In this document: positions 38,520 through 48,131 of the stretch, piece by piece | Numbering within the stretch: the first letter of the stretch is position 1 | How the letters are laid out: every line of letters begins with the position of its first letter | NCBI RefSeq assembly: GCF_001467585.1 | Contig: NZ_LNXY01000020.1 | Span: 110,520-174,519 of the forward strand | Reading direction: 5' to 3' | Length of the DNA stretch: 64,000 nt | Origin: Legionella drozanskii LLAP-1 | Lineage (GTDB): Bacteria > Pseudomonadota > Gammaproteobacteria > Legionellales > Legionellaceae | Position numbers and translations under genes: made by a program | Notes under the pieces: generated by a model | The model's database searches: none | Seen by the model: only the letters and a program-made list of their open reading frames with translations | What the model was told of the DNA's origin: nothing

Positions 38520-39727
38520 AAAAATTAATCAACTGGATCGATGAGCGTTTTCCTCTTTTAAGTACTTGGAAAGAACAGTTCAGCGAGTATTATGTTCCCA
38601 AAAATCTTAATTTCTTTTATTTTTTTGGTTCCTTAGCCCTGGTTGTCCTAGCCATCCAATTAGTAACTGGGTTGTGGTTAACCATGTTTTATGTTCCCAC
38701 CGCAGAGCAAGCGTTTAGCTCAATCGAATATATCATGCGAGATGTGAATTATGGTTGGCTGCTCCGTTATATGCACTCTACTGGTGCCTCGGCTTTTTTT
38801 ATTGTGGTTTATTTACATATGTTTAAAGCACTATTGTATGGCTCCTACCAGAAGCCGAGAGAACTGGTTTGGCTTATAGGGGTGGTGCTATTCATTTTGT
38901 TAATGGCCGAAGCGTTTTTTGGTTACTTACTCCCTTGGGGACAAATGTCGTACTGGGGGGCACAAGTGATTACGTCTCTCCTGAGTGCAATACCCTATGT
39001 GGGTGAAAATTTAGTGACTTGGTTGCGAGGAGATTACAATGTAGCGAATGCTACCCTGCAACGTTTTTTTGCCCTCCACGTGATTGCTATTCCTCTTTTA
39101 TTGCTATTTTTTGTTTTTTTACATCTTATAGCCTTACATAAAGTGGGCTCGAATAATCCTGAAGGTATTGAAATAAAAAAGCAACTCGACCAACGAGGTA
39201 AACCGCTTGATGGCCTGCCTTTGCATCCTTATTTTACCGTTAAAGATTTTGTGGCTGTTCTCGTTTTTTTAATTGTGTTTTTTGCAGTTGTATTTTTTTT
39301 CCCAGAGATGGGAGGGTACTTTTTAGAACATGAGAATTTTGCTGCGGCAAATCCTTTAATCACTCCTGAACATATTGCTCCTGTTTGGTATATGACTCCA
39401 TTTTATGCCATTTTACGTGCAATTCCTGATAAGTTGATGGGCGTTATTGCGATGGGGGCATCCATTCTAATTTTATTTTTATTGCCTTGGTTGGATAGAA
39501 GCCCGGTGCGCTCAATGCGTTATAAAGGATATTACTCCCGCTATGCGTTGGGCTTGCTTGTGCTATGTTTCTTTATCTTAGGTTACCTAGGTACGGTTAA
39601 TGTGACCGCTGTAAAACAGTATGTAGCACGCGTTTGTGCATTCATCTATTTTGCTTATTTTCTGGGTATGCCGATTTATAGTCATCATGAAACCTATCGA
39701 GAAGTGCCTGAGAGGATAAAAAGGTGA
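38516..39727 (+). CDS. petB: cytochrome b subunit of bc1 complex
   Basis: A 403-residue cytochrome b with eight membrane helices. Heme-ligand histidines are in LLRYMHSTGASAFFIVVYLH and in FFALHVIAIPLLLLFFVFLH. GYLLPWGQMSYWG lines the Qo site. The PEHIAPVWYMTPFYA motif carries the PE(W/H) element of the Qo pocket. It overlaps petC by 4 bases. Confidence 0.96.
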   Translation: MKKLINWIDERFPLLSTWKEQFSEYYVPKNLNFFYFFGSLALVVLAIQLVTGLWLTMFYVPTAEQAFSSIEYIMRDVNYGWLLRYMHSTGASAFFIVVYLHMFKALLYGSYQKPRELVWLIGVVLFILLMAEAFFGYLLPWGQMSYWGAQVITSLLSAIPYVGENLVTWLRGDYNVANATLQRFFALHVIAIPLLLLFFVFLHLIALHKVGSNNPEGIEIKKQLDQRGKPLDGLPLHPYFTVKDFVAVLVFLIVFFAVVFFFPEMGGYFLEHENFAAANPLITPEHIAPVWYMTPFYAILRAIPDKLMGVIAMGASILILFLLPWLDRSPVRSMRYKGYYSRYALGLLVLCFFILGYLGTVNVTAVKQYVARVCAFIYFAYFLGMPIYSHHETYREVPERIKR

Positions 39728-40476
39728 ATAAACAGAGCATTAAGTTTCTGATTGGTTTGCTGGCTCTATTCTTACTAAAAATAGCCCAGAGTACTACAGT
39801 TAATTTATTGCCAGTAAAAGTTGAGGTTCAAGATAAAGCAAGGCTTCAACGAGGTGCGAAAATTTTTATGAATTATTGCTCTGGCTGCCATTCTTTGCGC
39901 TATCTACGCTATAACCGGATGGGGAATGACTTAGGACTGGTAACTTTTGACGGGCAATTAGATAAAAAGTTATTGTTTAACAACCTCATTTTTACCAGTG
40001 CAAGAATTCAAGATCCTATTCAAATTAGCTTGCCAGCAACCGATGCTCGACAATGGTTTGGACTGGTGCCCCCTGATTTATCTTTAGTTGCACGTGAACG
40101 AGGCGCGTCCTGGTTATATACCTATTTAAAAAGTTTTTACGCAGACAGCTCACGCCCATTTGGAACCAATAATTTATTAGTGCCTGATGCTGCTATGCCT
40201 AATGTTTTAGCTCCTCTTGAAGGAGAAGTGGTTGTAGTAAGAGAGAATCCCGAGCAAACGCCTCATCTGCTGCTTAAAGATAAAGGAGAAATGAGTCAAC
40301 AGCAGTTTGATAATATGTTGGAAGATTTAGTCAGTTTTTTAGTTTATGTCAGCGAACCGGCGCAATTAATTCGTTATCGTATCGGCCTAGTAGTGCTTGC
40401 CTTTTTAGGTGTTTTTTTATTAGTTGCTTATTGGCTCAAAAAACTTTATTGGAAAGAATGCCGTGATAAAATTTAA
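39724..40476 (+). CDS. petC: cytochrome c1
   Basis: A 250-residue cytochrome c1. An N-terminal signal segment is followed by the heme site CSGCHSLRY. The axial Met lies in the DAAMPNVL region. A C-terminal membrane anchor (IGLVVLAFLGVFLLVAYWLKKLYW) is present. The start is GTG, overlapping the petB stop. It completes a three-gene bc1 operon. Confidence 0.95.
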   Translation: MNKQSIKFLIGLLALFLLKIAQSTTVNLLPVKVEVQDKARLQRGAKIFMNYCSGCHSLRYLRYNRMGNDLGLVTFDGQLDKKLLFNNLIFTSARIQDPIQISLPATDARQWFGLVPPDLSLVARERGASWLYTYLKSFYADSSRPFGTNNLLVPDAAMPNVLAPLEGEVVVVRENPEQTPHLLLKDKGEMSQQQFDNMLEDLVSFLVYVSEPAQLIRYRIGLVVLAFLGVFLLVAYWLKKLYWKECRDKI

Positions 40477-40588
40477 CTCTTTTTTGAATTTAAAAATTCT
40501 AAGCTGATCAGGACACCTAAAATTGTGCTAGAATGGTGCCTTTTGGCGTACTGTAAAGTATGAGTTAATTGATTTCAGAGGAGTTACG

Positions 40589-41209
40589 ATGGCCATTGTA
40601 GCAAAGCGTACGATCATGTCTTTGTATTCTGACAATGATGATGTTTATAGTCATCAAGTGCGAATAGTTTTAGCGGAAAAAGGAGTCAATGTTGAAATCC
40701 TTCACGCTAAGCAAGGGGAAGCTACGGGCGATTTGTATGCAGTTAATCCTTATGGCTCCGTTCCAACGCTTCTCGATCGCGAATTAGTATTGTATGAAGC
40801 GCGTATAATTATGGAATATTTAGACGAACGATTTCCTCATCCTCCACTGCTTCCTGTTTATCCAGTTGCTCGTGCTGAAGCACGTAAAATGATGTATCGT
40901 GTGGAACAAGACTGGTATCAATTATTACAGCGTATAAAAGCTGGTGTTGAGGTTGAAGAGGCGCGTCAACATTTGACCGATAGTTTGATAAGTCTTGAGC
41001 CTGTTTTTGCTGACAAACCTTATTTTCTAAGTGATGAATTCTCATTACTGGATTGTGCGCTTGCTCCTTTATTATGGCGATTGCCACAATTAGGAATCGA
41101 CATTCCAACGAAATTAAAAGGTTTAAATGCTTACATGCAGCGTTTATTTAAACGAGATTCATTCCAAGCGAGCTTAACGGACGTTGAGAGACAATTGAGA
41201 GCAGCCTAA
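40589..41209 (+). CDS. sspA: stringent starvation protein A
   Basis: A 206-residue RNA polymerase-associated protein with a glutathione S-transferase fold, important for stress and stationary-phase expression. The thioredoxin-like half starts at TIMSLYSDNDDVYSHQVRIVLAEK, and NPYGSVPTLLDRELVLYEARIIMEYLDE follows. The catalytic GST residues are absent, as in the family. AGAGGAG precedes the ATG. sspB follows after 1 base. Confidence 0.95.
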   Translation: MAIVAKRTIMSLYSDNDDVYSHQVRIVLAEKGVNVEILHAKQGEATGDLYAVNPYGSVPTLLDRELVLYEARIIMEYLDERFPHPPLLPVYPVARAEARKMMYRVEQDWYQLLQRIKAGVEVEEARQHLTDSLISLEPVFADKPYFLSDEFSLLDCALAPLLWRLPQLGIDIPTKLKGLNAYMQRLFKRDSFQASLTDVERQLRAA

Positions 41210-41210
41210 A

Positions 41211-41621
41211 ATGACTACCATGACTTCCAACAAGCCTTATCTGATTCGTGCAATCTATGATTGGATAGTGGATAACGATTTAACGCCTTATATTTTGGTT
41301 AATACAGACTATCCTGATGTTCAGGTGCCACAAGAACATGTTAATGGCAGTCGGATAGTGTTGAATATTTCACCTAAAGCTTGCCGAGGCCTGCATCTTG
41401 AGAATGATAGAATCGTTTTTACTGCGCGCTTCTCTGGACAAAGTGTACAAATTTTTGTTGTTCCTGCAGCAGTTCTTGCTATCTACGCTAAAGAAAATGG
41501 TCGTGGGATGGAGTTTGGTGAAGAATATGGAGACGAACCTCCTTCCCCAGCAAAACCTTCGACCACCAAAGGGCGAAACAAACCGGCATTGACCTTAGTG
41601 AAAAAAGAAGATAAAGACTAA
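41211..41621 (+). CDS. sspB: ClpXP adaptor SspB
   Basis: A 136-residue adaptor that delivers ssrA-tagged proteins to ClpXP. The substrate-binding domain starts KPYLIRAIYDWIVDNDLTPYI. It also includes IVLNISPKA and the DRIVFTARFSGQSVQIFVP-like strands. The flexible tail ends PALTLVKKEDKD, close to the ClpX-binding LRVVK-type motif. It is co-transcribed with sspA. Confidence 0.95.
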   Translation: MTTMTSNKPYLIRAIYDWIVDNDLTPYILVNTDYPDVQVPQEHVNGSRIVLNISPKACRGLHLENDRIVFTARFSGQSVQIFVVPAAVLAIYAKENGRGMEFGEEYGDEPPSPAKPSTTKGRNKPALTLVKKEDKD

Positions 41622-41925
41622 GCGGTTGATCAATGAGACAGATGCTGAATTGTCATCTCTGCCTTCGAGGGATGACAACAAAATCATGGGGATTTATGAG
41701 TTCGAGACTGCCTTACGGCCTCCTCAGCTCGAACGGAACTAAGATAAAAAATCATCTTAGCTTGACGGCGATGAAGTACTCAGGCAAAACTGATGATAGG
41801 CGCGCAGATTAGTCACTAAGACAGTCTTCTGCGAGAATCAACAAATCAAAGTGTCAGACTCATTGATTTTTATTTCTGAACTTTTCACTATTAAAGCTTC
41901 ACTCATCAAATGGAGCGCTAAAGCG

Positions 41926-43413
41926 ATGACATCAGCAAAAATTGCCCTATATCAGACTCCGCAAATTCGTTCATGTGAAAAAATGGCCATCGACGATTTG
42001 GGTTTGCCTGAAGATGAATTGATGGAGCGTGCTGGTTCTAGCGCATTTTCTACGCTAACCATGCTACACCCAGATGTCAGAAGCATTGCCGTTTTTTGTG
42101 GTGGTGGGAATAATGCGGGTGATGGTTATGTATTAGCACGACTTGCCCAGGAAAAAGGGTATTCTGTTGTTATCAATCAATATAAAACCATTGAGAATCT
42201 GCCCCCCGCAGCTCAACATGCAGCATTGCAAGCGGTGGCTGCAGGCGTACTTTGCCAATGTCTAGATGATCCAATCGATAGTGACGTCGAGTTAATTGTA
42301 GATGCCTTGCTAGGTATTGGTTTAAAAGGTGATGTCCACGGCCCTATAGCGACTGCAATTAATCAAATGAATGATTCTAAGCTTCCAATCTTAGCGATTG
42401 ATGCGCCTTCTGGATTGGATGCAGACACTGGACAAGTGATGGGTGTGTGTGTAAGAGCTACCGCGACGGTGACCTTTATTGGTTATAAATTAGGATTAAT
42501 GACTTTGGACGGGCCAGATCATTGTGGACAAGTGGTTTGTCATAGTCTCCAACTTGATAAATGTTTAGCCGCCTTGCAACCAGTCGCTTATCTTTTAGAT
42601 GGTCATTTAACTAAACAGCTCCTCCGACCGCGTTTAAAAAATTCTCATAAGGGAAAGTTTGGCCATGTTTTGGTGATTGGTGGAAACTATGGAATGCCAG
42701 GAGCGATTTACATGGCGGCGAACGCTGCTTTGCGAGTTGGAGCAGGTCTGGTATCTATTGCTACACGGCACGAATATGCAAGGCAAATTTTACCGCTGCT
42801 GCCAGAAGCAATGCTTTATGGGGTTGATGAGGTTAGCGATCTGCTTCCATTAATCGCCAAGGCAACGGTCTGTATTCTTGGACCTGGTTTAGGCGACGAC
42901 GAATGGGCAAAGGCATTATTTACCACCGCGGTTGCTTCGCAATTGCCAATGATTATCGATGCTTCGGCACTGCGGCTTCTTGCCCAAAACCCTCAACATG
43001 ATGATAATTGGATACTCACACCTCACCCGGGTGAGGCTGCGAGTTTGTTGCGTGATACAACTGCTGAAATTCAGAAAGATCGCTATCAAGCCGTCATTCG
43101 CTTACAAGATGAATATGGTGGTAATGTTGTACTGAAAGGTGCAGGCTCACTTGTAGCAACGGATGAATCAGAAGTTTATCTGTGCAATGCAGGAAATCCT
43201 GGAATGGCCAGTGCTGGGATGGGCGATGCCTTAAGTGGAGTCATTGCAGGTTTAGTAGCACAAGGATTACTGCTTTCTGATGCCACTAAATTAGGGGTTT
43301 GGTTGCATGCGACTGCCGGCGATGCTGCAGCTGCTGAAAAAGGAGAGCGAGGTTTAATGGCTAGTGATCTGATGCCTTACCTGCATAGCTTAGTGAATTG
43401 GGTAAACGAATGA
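41926..43413 (+). CDS. nnrD: bifunctional NAD(P)H-hydrate epimerase/dehydratase
   Basis: A 495-residue repair enzyme for hydrated NADH and NADPH. The N-terminal epimerase domain (NnrE) has QIRSCEKMAIDD and FCGGGNNAGDGYVLAR. The C-terminal ADP-dependent dehydratase (NnrD) has GKFGHVLVIGGNYGMPGA, TPHPGEAASLL and GNPGMASAGMGDALSG. I chose ATG 41926, with GGAG upstream; a GTG at 41851 would add 25 residues. Its stop overlaps the tsaE ATG. The 41622-41850 gap upstream contains a TTGTCATC/GATGACAA dyad and no gene. Confidence 0.94.
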   Translation: MTSAKIALYQTPQIRSCEKMAIDDLGLPEDELMERAGSSAFSTLTMLHPDVRSIAVFCGGGNNAGDGYVLARLAQEKGYSVVINQYKTIENLPPAAQHAALQAVAAGVLCQCLDDPIDSDVELIVDALLGIGLKGDVHGPIATAINQMNDSKLPILAIDAPSGLDADTGQVMGVCVRATATVTFIGYKLGLMTLDGPDHCGQVVCHSLQLDKCLAALQPVAYLLDGHLTKQLLRPRLKNSHKGKFGHVLVIGGNYGMPGAIYMAANAALRVGAGLVSIATRHEYARQILPLLPEAMLYGVDEVSDLLPLIAKATVCILGPGLGDDEWAKALFTTAVASQLPMIIDASALRLLAQNPQHDDNWILTPHPGEAASLLRDTTAEIQKDRYQAVIRLQDEYGGNVVLKGAGSLVATDESEVYLCNAGNPGMASAGMGDALSGVIAGLVAQGLLLSDATKLGVWLHATAGDAAAAEKGERGLMASDLMPYLHSLVNWVNE

Positions 43414-43880
43414 CGGCTCTGAGTTCCATCGATTTACCGAATGAATTGAGTTCAGAACGGCTTGCAACTCAGTTAGCCGCCTGTTTAACCCCGCCTTTAG
43501 TGCTAACTTTCAGCGGTGAAATAGGTGCAGGAAAAACGACTTTTATTCGCGCTATGTTACGTGCTTTAGGAGTAAAATCAGCGATTAAGAGCCCAACATT
43601 CTCATTGATTGAGAGTTATCAATGTGAGGGCTTGCAAATACATCATTTTGATCTGTATCGTATTCATGATGAGACGGAGCTGGAGTATATTGGTTTTAGA
43701 GATTATTTTTCGCCAAATTCGGTCTGCTGTATTGAATGGCCGGAACGTGCGAGTCATAGTCTAGAACAGGTTGATATTAATTTTGCATTTGCTATCAGTG
43801 GGGGCGGACGATTGCTAACTATACAAGCATTCAGCGCCGCTGGAGTAACAATTTTGTCTTGCCTTGAAGGTAAACAATGA
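43410..43880 (+). CDS. tsaE: tRNA t6A biosynthesis ATPase TsaE
   Basis: A 156-residue P-loop protein needed with TsaB and TsaD for the t6A37 modification. The Walker A is SGEIGAGKTTFIRAML and the switch region IKSPTFSLIESYQ. The HHFDLYRI segment and the CCIEWPER end are family marks. I chose ATG 43410, which overlaps the nnrD TGA. It overlaps the next gene as well. Confidence 0.95.
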   Translation: MTALSSIDLPNELSSERLATQLAACLTPPLVLTFSGEIGAGKTTFIRAMLRALGVKSAIKSPTFSLIESYQCEGLQIHHFDLYRIHDETELEYIGFRDYFSPNSVCCIEWPERASHSLEQVDINFAFAISGGGRLLTIQAFSAAGVTILSCLEGKQ

Positions 43881-45277
43881 GTATGCGAACGTTTTGTTTT
43901 GGTTTGTTAATGGTCTGTTGCTCTACTCTTATGGCGGCAAAACTGCTATCGGTAGATATTAAGCAGGAATCAGGTCATCCCTCCGTGCTTTTTAAATTGG
44001 ATAGCGCAGTGTCTCATAAAGTATTCACTCTCACTAATCCGAATCGAGTGGTCATTGATTTTGAAGATACTAATTTAGCTGTCGATCTTAATCGAGTTAA
44101 TTTGGGTAGTCAGCTGATTAAATATATTCGCAGTGGCCACCCTAATCCAAACACTTTACGCTTGGTTTTTGAAGTGAGCCAAATAGTCCAGACAAAAACA
44201 AACCCGCTAAGGTCCGCTGCTGCGAATGGGTTTACGGTTGATTTATCAGCCAATGGGGGACAGCCGGCTAAACCCAACGCGCCAGCTAAGCTCGCCCTAG
44301 TCGCGAAATCAGCTGAACCCATTAAGCTTGCCTCATCGGTGCCGATTTCGGTTCGCCATGCTCCAAGTCGAAATTTACGTGACGTAGTTGTCGCGTTAGA
44401 TCCCGGTCATGGTGGAAAGGATCCAGGGGCTAGTGGGCCAAGTAATGCCATTGAAAAAGACGTGACTTTAGCGATTGCTTTAAAATTAAAGCAAATTATT
44501 GATAAGCAACCTGGTATGCGGGCAGTTTTAACGCGTAAAGGCGATTATTATATTGGCTTACGTGAGCGTTTAACTATTGCAAGAAAATATAATGCCGATG
44601 TTTTTGTTTCAATTCATGCGGACGCGTTTATTAATCAACAATCCAACGGAGCTTCGGTTTTTGCTTTATCCCAGTCTGGAGCAACCAGTGAAGCGGCGCG
44701 TTGGCTAGCAGAAAAGGAAAACTATTCAGAATTAGGTGGTGTTAATTTAGCCAATTTAGATGACCAGAGTGGTCTAGTGCGCACTGTTTTAATTGATTTA
44801 TCACAAACAGCGACTATCGGCTCAAGTCTGCACATGGGAGATAGGGTTTTACACAATTTAGACGCGATTACTACCTTACATAATAACAAGGTGGAACAGG
44901 CTCGGTTTATGGTACTTAAATCACCTGATATCCCTTCCATTTTGATTGAAACTGGATTCATTTCTAATCCTCGAGAAGAAAAAAATCTTAGCTCTGGGGC
45001 TTATCAAACTAAGTTAACACAAGCCATTTTCCAAGGACTTAAACGTTATTTCTGGGATTACCCTCCTCATGGTACACGCGTTGAAATGCTGGCTGGTGGC
45101 AATAATACGATTCAAACGCAAAAAGCTAATATTCATGTCGTGCAACGAGGAGAATCTTTGCCCAAGATTGCTAAGCAATATCATGTGAGTATTGCGGCTT
45201 TACAAGCGGCGAATCATTTGCCGGGTTCTCTATTGCAAGCCGGGCAAAAACTGCTCATCCCGTCTTCGGTGACTTAG
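43877..45277 (+). CDS. N-acetylmuramoyl-L-alanine amidase with AMIN and LysM domains
   Basis: A 466-residue periplasmic septal amidase (AmiB/AmiC type). In order: a signal peptide (to LMAA), an AMIN domain (residues 20-115) that targets the septum, a linker, the Amidase_3 domain and a C-terminal LysM. The Amidase_3 zinc motif is VVALDPGHGGKDPGA, with SIHADAF and the Glu in ILIETGFISN. The LysM reads HVVQRGESLPKIAKQYHVS. It cleaves the stem peptide from MurNAc during cell separation. It is translationally coupled to tsaE, the common tsaE-amiB-mutL-miaA order. Confidence 0.94.
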   Translation: MSMRTFCFGLLMVCCSTLMAAKLLSVDIKQESGHPSVLFKLDSAVSHKVFTLTNPNRVVIDFEDTNLAVDLNRVNLGSQLIKYIRSGHPNPNTLRLVFEVSQIVQTKTNPLRSAAANGFTVDLSANGGQPAKPNAPAKLALVAKSAEPIKLASSVPISVRHAPSRNLRDVVVALDPGHGGKDPGASGPSNAIEKDVTLAIALKLKQIIDKQPGMRAVLTRKGDYYIGLRERLTIARKYNADVFVSIHADAFINQQSNGASVFALSQSGATSEAARWLAEKENYSELGGVNLANLDDQSGLVRTVLIDLSQTATIGSSLHMGDRVLHNLDAITTLHNNKVEQARFMVLKSPDIPSILIETGFISNPREEKNLSSGAYQTKLTQAIFQGLKRYFWDYPPHGTRVEMLAGGNNTIQTQKANIHVVQRGESLPKIAKQYHVSIAALQAANHLPGSLLQAGQKLLIPSSVT

Positions 45278-45330
45278 GATAGATGAATGTTTTCGATAGG
45301 CTGTAGAACGGCAGGCCTTGAGTGTCTGCC

Positions 45331-46956
45331 ATGAGAATTCACCAACTGCCTAGCGCTCTAGCAAATCAAATTGCTGCAGGTGAAGTGATTGAACGACCTG
45401 CTTCAGTTGTCAAGGAGTTATTAGAAAACGCCTTCGATGCGCAAGCCAGTTTAATCAGTATTGATATTGGGTATGGCGGTTTAAATCAAATTAAAATAAG
45501 CGACAATGGTATTGGCATTGTAGCCGATGATTTACCTCTCGCAATCGCTGCACATGCTACAAGTAAAATCACTCAGCTTCAGGATTTATATTCCATTGCT
45601 AGCTTGGGATTTCGCGGTGAAGCCTTGGCAAGTATAGCCTCAATATCTCGTTTATTTATTAGTTCTAAACCAGCCAATCAACCCCATGCTATGTCGCTTT
45701 CCACTGCTGGAGGAGAGGCTATTCATCTAGCGCCTTGTGCCCGCAACCAAGGTACGACAATGGATGTGCGCGATATTTTTTTTAATGCGCCAGTGAGGAA
45801 AAAATTTTTAAAATCCGAGCGCATGGAGTTTCAAGCCATTGAAACGATTGTTAGACGCTTTGCTTTGAGTGCCCCTGAAATAGCGATTTCTCTAAGTCAT
45901 AATGGCAAGCAACAATTTCATTTACCGCCTGCTAATTGTGATAAAACGCAATTGGCGCGTATTCGCAAATTGCTGGGAAAAACCTTTATTGATCAAGCAC
46001 GGTATTTCAATACTGAGCATGCCGGTCTGCATTTGTATGGATGGATTAGTACGGCCGATTATCAGCGTTCCCAAAATGATAAACAATGGATTTATGTCAA
46101 TAAACGCATGGTAAAAGATAAATTACTGAATCATGCAATCAAGAAGGCCTACGAAGATTTATTGCATCCGGGGCGTTATCCTGCTTGCTTATTATATTTA
46201 ACGATTAATCCGGAAGAAGTTGATGTTAATGTGCATCCAACAAAGCATGAGGTCCGATTTCAACAACCCCGATTAGTACATGATTTTATCAGTTCCCAGA
46301 TTCAACAGGCTTTACATAAACCTAGTTTGCAATGGAATTATTCTCAAGAAACTCTACCGGAAGTGTCCCAATTACAGGTAGCTGAACCTTATTCTCCGCC
46401 TGCATTCATGAAAAAAATGGTGAATGATTTGCCGGAGAAAAAAAATTGGATCGCTATAAATGCCTCGTTTGTTTTAATTTTTTTGCAGGAACAACCTTAT
46501 TTAATCGATATCATTGCTTTACAGCGTCATTGGCTTTTGTCGATTCTAGCTGGGCAAGAATTACCTTTAGCCAGCCGGCCGTTACTTGTTCCAGTCAGTT
46601 ATTCGATTAAGAAGTCTTATCTTGAACAGATTAACGAATATCGACAAGCGTTAAGCCAAGTTGGCATAGGCTTCGATTTAGCAAGTGAGCAGACGTTATT
46701 AATTCGCAGTTTACCTCTAGTAATCCCCAATTTGGATCTCAAGCAATTTTTAAGCTCAGTCTTTGAATCTCCTCCACCATCAACGAAAGAATTGTTTGAA
46801 TTATTAACTTTATGCCAATCTTTTGATGCTCAATGTGCAAGAGAAGAGGAAATTGGCACACTAAGTGACTATTTAAGGGCCTTAGGTAGTGATAAACTAA
46901 ACATCTGGTGCAAGCATTTATCCAAAGAAACCTGCCGAGGCTTGCTAAATGCCTAA
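45331..46956 (+). CDS. mutL: DNA mismatch repair protein MutL
   Basis: A 541-residue GHKL ATPase. N-terminal motifs are LANQIAAGEVIERPASVVKE, ISDNGIGI, TSKI and GFRGEALASIASIS, and the VNVHPTKHEVRF segment follows. The C-terminal dimerisation region lacks the endonuclease motif DQHA(X)2E(X)4E, as in E. coli MutL. It is shorter than E. coli MutL (615), mainly in the linker. I chose ATG 45331 (MRIHQLPS); a GTG at 45322 is in frame. It overlaps miaA by 8 bases. Confidence 0.95.
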   Translation: MRIHQLPSALANQIAAGEVIERPASVVKELLENAFDAQASLISIDIGYGGLNQIKISDNGIGIVADDLPLAIAAHATSKITQLQDLYSIASLGFRGEALASIASISRLFISSKPANQPHAMSLSTAGGEAIHLAPCARNQGTTMDVRDIFFNAPVRKKFLKSERMEFQAIETIVRRFALSAPEIAISLSHNGKQQFHLPPANCDKTQLARIRKLLGKTFIDQARYFNTEHAGLHLYGWISTADYQRSQNDKQWIYVNKRMVKDKLLNHAIKKAYEDLLHPGRYPACLLYLTINPEEVDVNVHPTKHEVRFQQPRLVHDFISSQIQQALHKPSLQWNYSQETLPEVSQLQVAEPYSPPAFMKKMVNDLPEKKNWIAINASFVLIFLQEQPYLIDIIALQRHWLLSILAGQELPLASRPLLVPVSYSIKKSYLEQINEYRQALSQVGIGFDLASEQTLLIRSLPLVIPNLDLKQFLSSVFESPPPSTKELFELLTLCQSFDAQCAREEEIGTLSDYLRALGSDKLNIWCKHLSKETCRGLLNA

Positions 46957-47920
46957 AACTATTTTTTGTTTAATGGGGCCGACTGCTTCAGGTAAAACTG
47001 CGTTAGCCTCTGAGCTTATCAAATCATTTCCATTTGAAATCATCAGTGTCGATTCTGCAATGATTTATCGAGAAATGAATATCGGAACAGCGAAACCTAG
47101 TCCCGAAGAACTTTTAATTACTCCCCATCATTTAATCGATATTATCGACCCTCCAGAAAGCTATTCAGCCGCGCAATTCTGTGAGGATACGGTGAAGCTT
47201 GTTGAAGCAATTTATAGTCGTCATAAAATCCCCTTATTAGTTGGCGGAACGATGATGTATTTCCATGCTTTACAACAGGGTTTATCTCCTTTGCCTCAAG
47301 CGGATGACACCTTGCGTGCTGTGCTTACTCAACAAGCAGAATTGTTAGGTTGGGTTTATATGCATGAACAATTAGCGCAAGTGGACCCGCAGTCGGCTTT
47401 AAGAATTCATCCCAATGATGCTCAGCGCATTCAACGTGCTTTAGAAGTCTATCATTTAACAGGTAAACCACTTTCTTCATTCTGGTCCGAGCAAAAAGAA
47501 AATCAGAATTATCATTTTGTTAATCTTGCTCTATTTCCAGAGGATCGGAATTGGTTACATACACGTATTGAAGCTCGGTTTGAGCAGATGCTGGAACAAG
47601 GGTTTGTTTATGAGGTAGCTCAATTACTGCAAAAATGGCAATTGCCCTTAACTTGTCCTGCTATGCGCTGTGTAGGCTATCGTCAGGTCATTGATTATTT
47701 AGCAGGGGATTATAATTATGAAATCTTGCGTCATAAAGGGGTTGTCGCTACACGTCAGCTCGCCAAAAGACAATTAACATGGCTTCGTTCTTGGCCAAAC
47801 TCATCGGCTTTTCCTTGCGAAAAACCGGCTGTTGTTGGGGAAATCATAGCACTCATCAGGGAAATATTAGATAATATGTCGGCTTCTCATAGAGCGTGCG
47901 AGAAAACACATAAAAAATAG
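46949..47920 (+). CDS. miaA: tRNA dimethylallyltransferase
   Basis: A 323-residue enzyme that adds dimethylallyl to A37 of tRNAs reading U-starting codons. The P-loop is LMGPTASGKTALASEL. Other motifs are SVDSAMIYREMNIGTAKPS, HHLIDIIDPPESYSAA and VGGTMMYFHAL. AMRCVGYRQVIDYL is the late family motif. It overlaps the end of mutL. No hfq follows. Confidence 0.96.
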   Translation: MPKTIFCLMGPTASGKTALASELIKSFPFEIISVDSAMIYREMNIGTAKPSPEELLITPHHLIDIIDPPESYSAAQFCEDTVKLVEAIYSRHKIPLLVGGTMMYFHALQQGLSPLPQADDTLRAVLTQQAELLGWVYMHEQLAQVDPQSALRIHPNDAQRIQRALEVYHLTGKPLSSFWSEQKENQNYHFVNLALFPEDRNWLHTRIEARFEQMLEQGFVYEVAQLLQKWQLPLTCPAMRCVGYRQVIDYLAGDYNYEILRHKGVVATRQLAKRQLTWLRSWPNSSAFPCEKPAVVGEIIALIREILDNMSASHRACEKTHKK

Positions 47921-47942
47921 AAATTCGAGGGGAAACATACAG

Positions 47943-48131
47943 ATGGCAAATACAGTCGAAGAACTAGCCTGTGCTAAAAAAAAATATATCGTTCATCACC
48001 ACGATTTACCTTTAAGTTGCCCAACAGATGAGATGATTTTGTGGAATGCTCATCCGAAGGTATACCTGCCTATCGAAAAAACGGGTACGGAAGTTTGCCC
48101 CTATTGTGGGTCTGAGTTTGTTTTAGAATGA
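47943..48131 (+). CDS. CHCC-type zinc-finger protein (NDUFS6-like)
   Basis: A 62-residue protein with zinc ligands in SLSCPTDEMILWNAHPKVYL (Cys and His) and VCPYCGSEFVL (CxxC). This Cys-His-Cys-Cys set matches the zf-CHCC domain also found in the mitochondrial complex I subunit NDUFS6. Function in bacteria is not established. The next gene overlaps its stop (ATGA). Confidence 0.85.
   Translation: MANTVEELACAKKKYIVHHHDLPLSCPTDEMILWNAHPKVYLPIEKTGTEVCPYCGSEFVLE

Noticed and set aside
41640-41680. TTGTCATC/GATGACAA dyad after sspB as a terminator
   Set aside because: No T-run follows on the sspAB strand and the stem is only 8 bases; function unclear, so not listed as a terminator.
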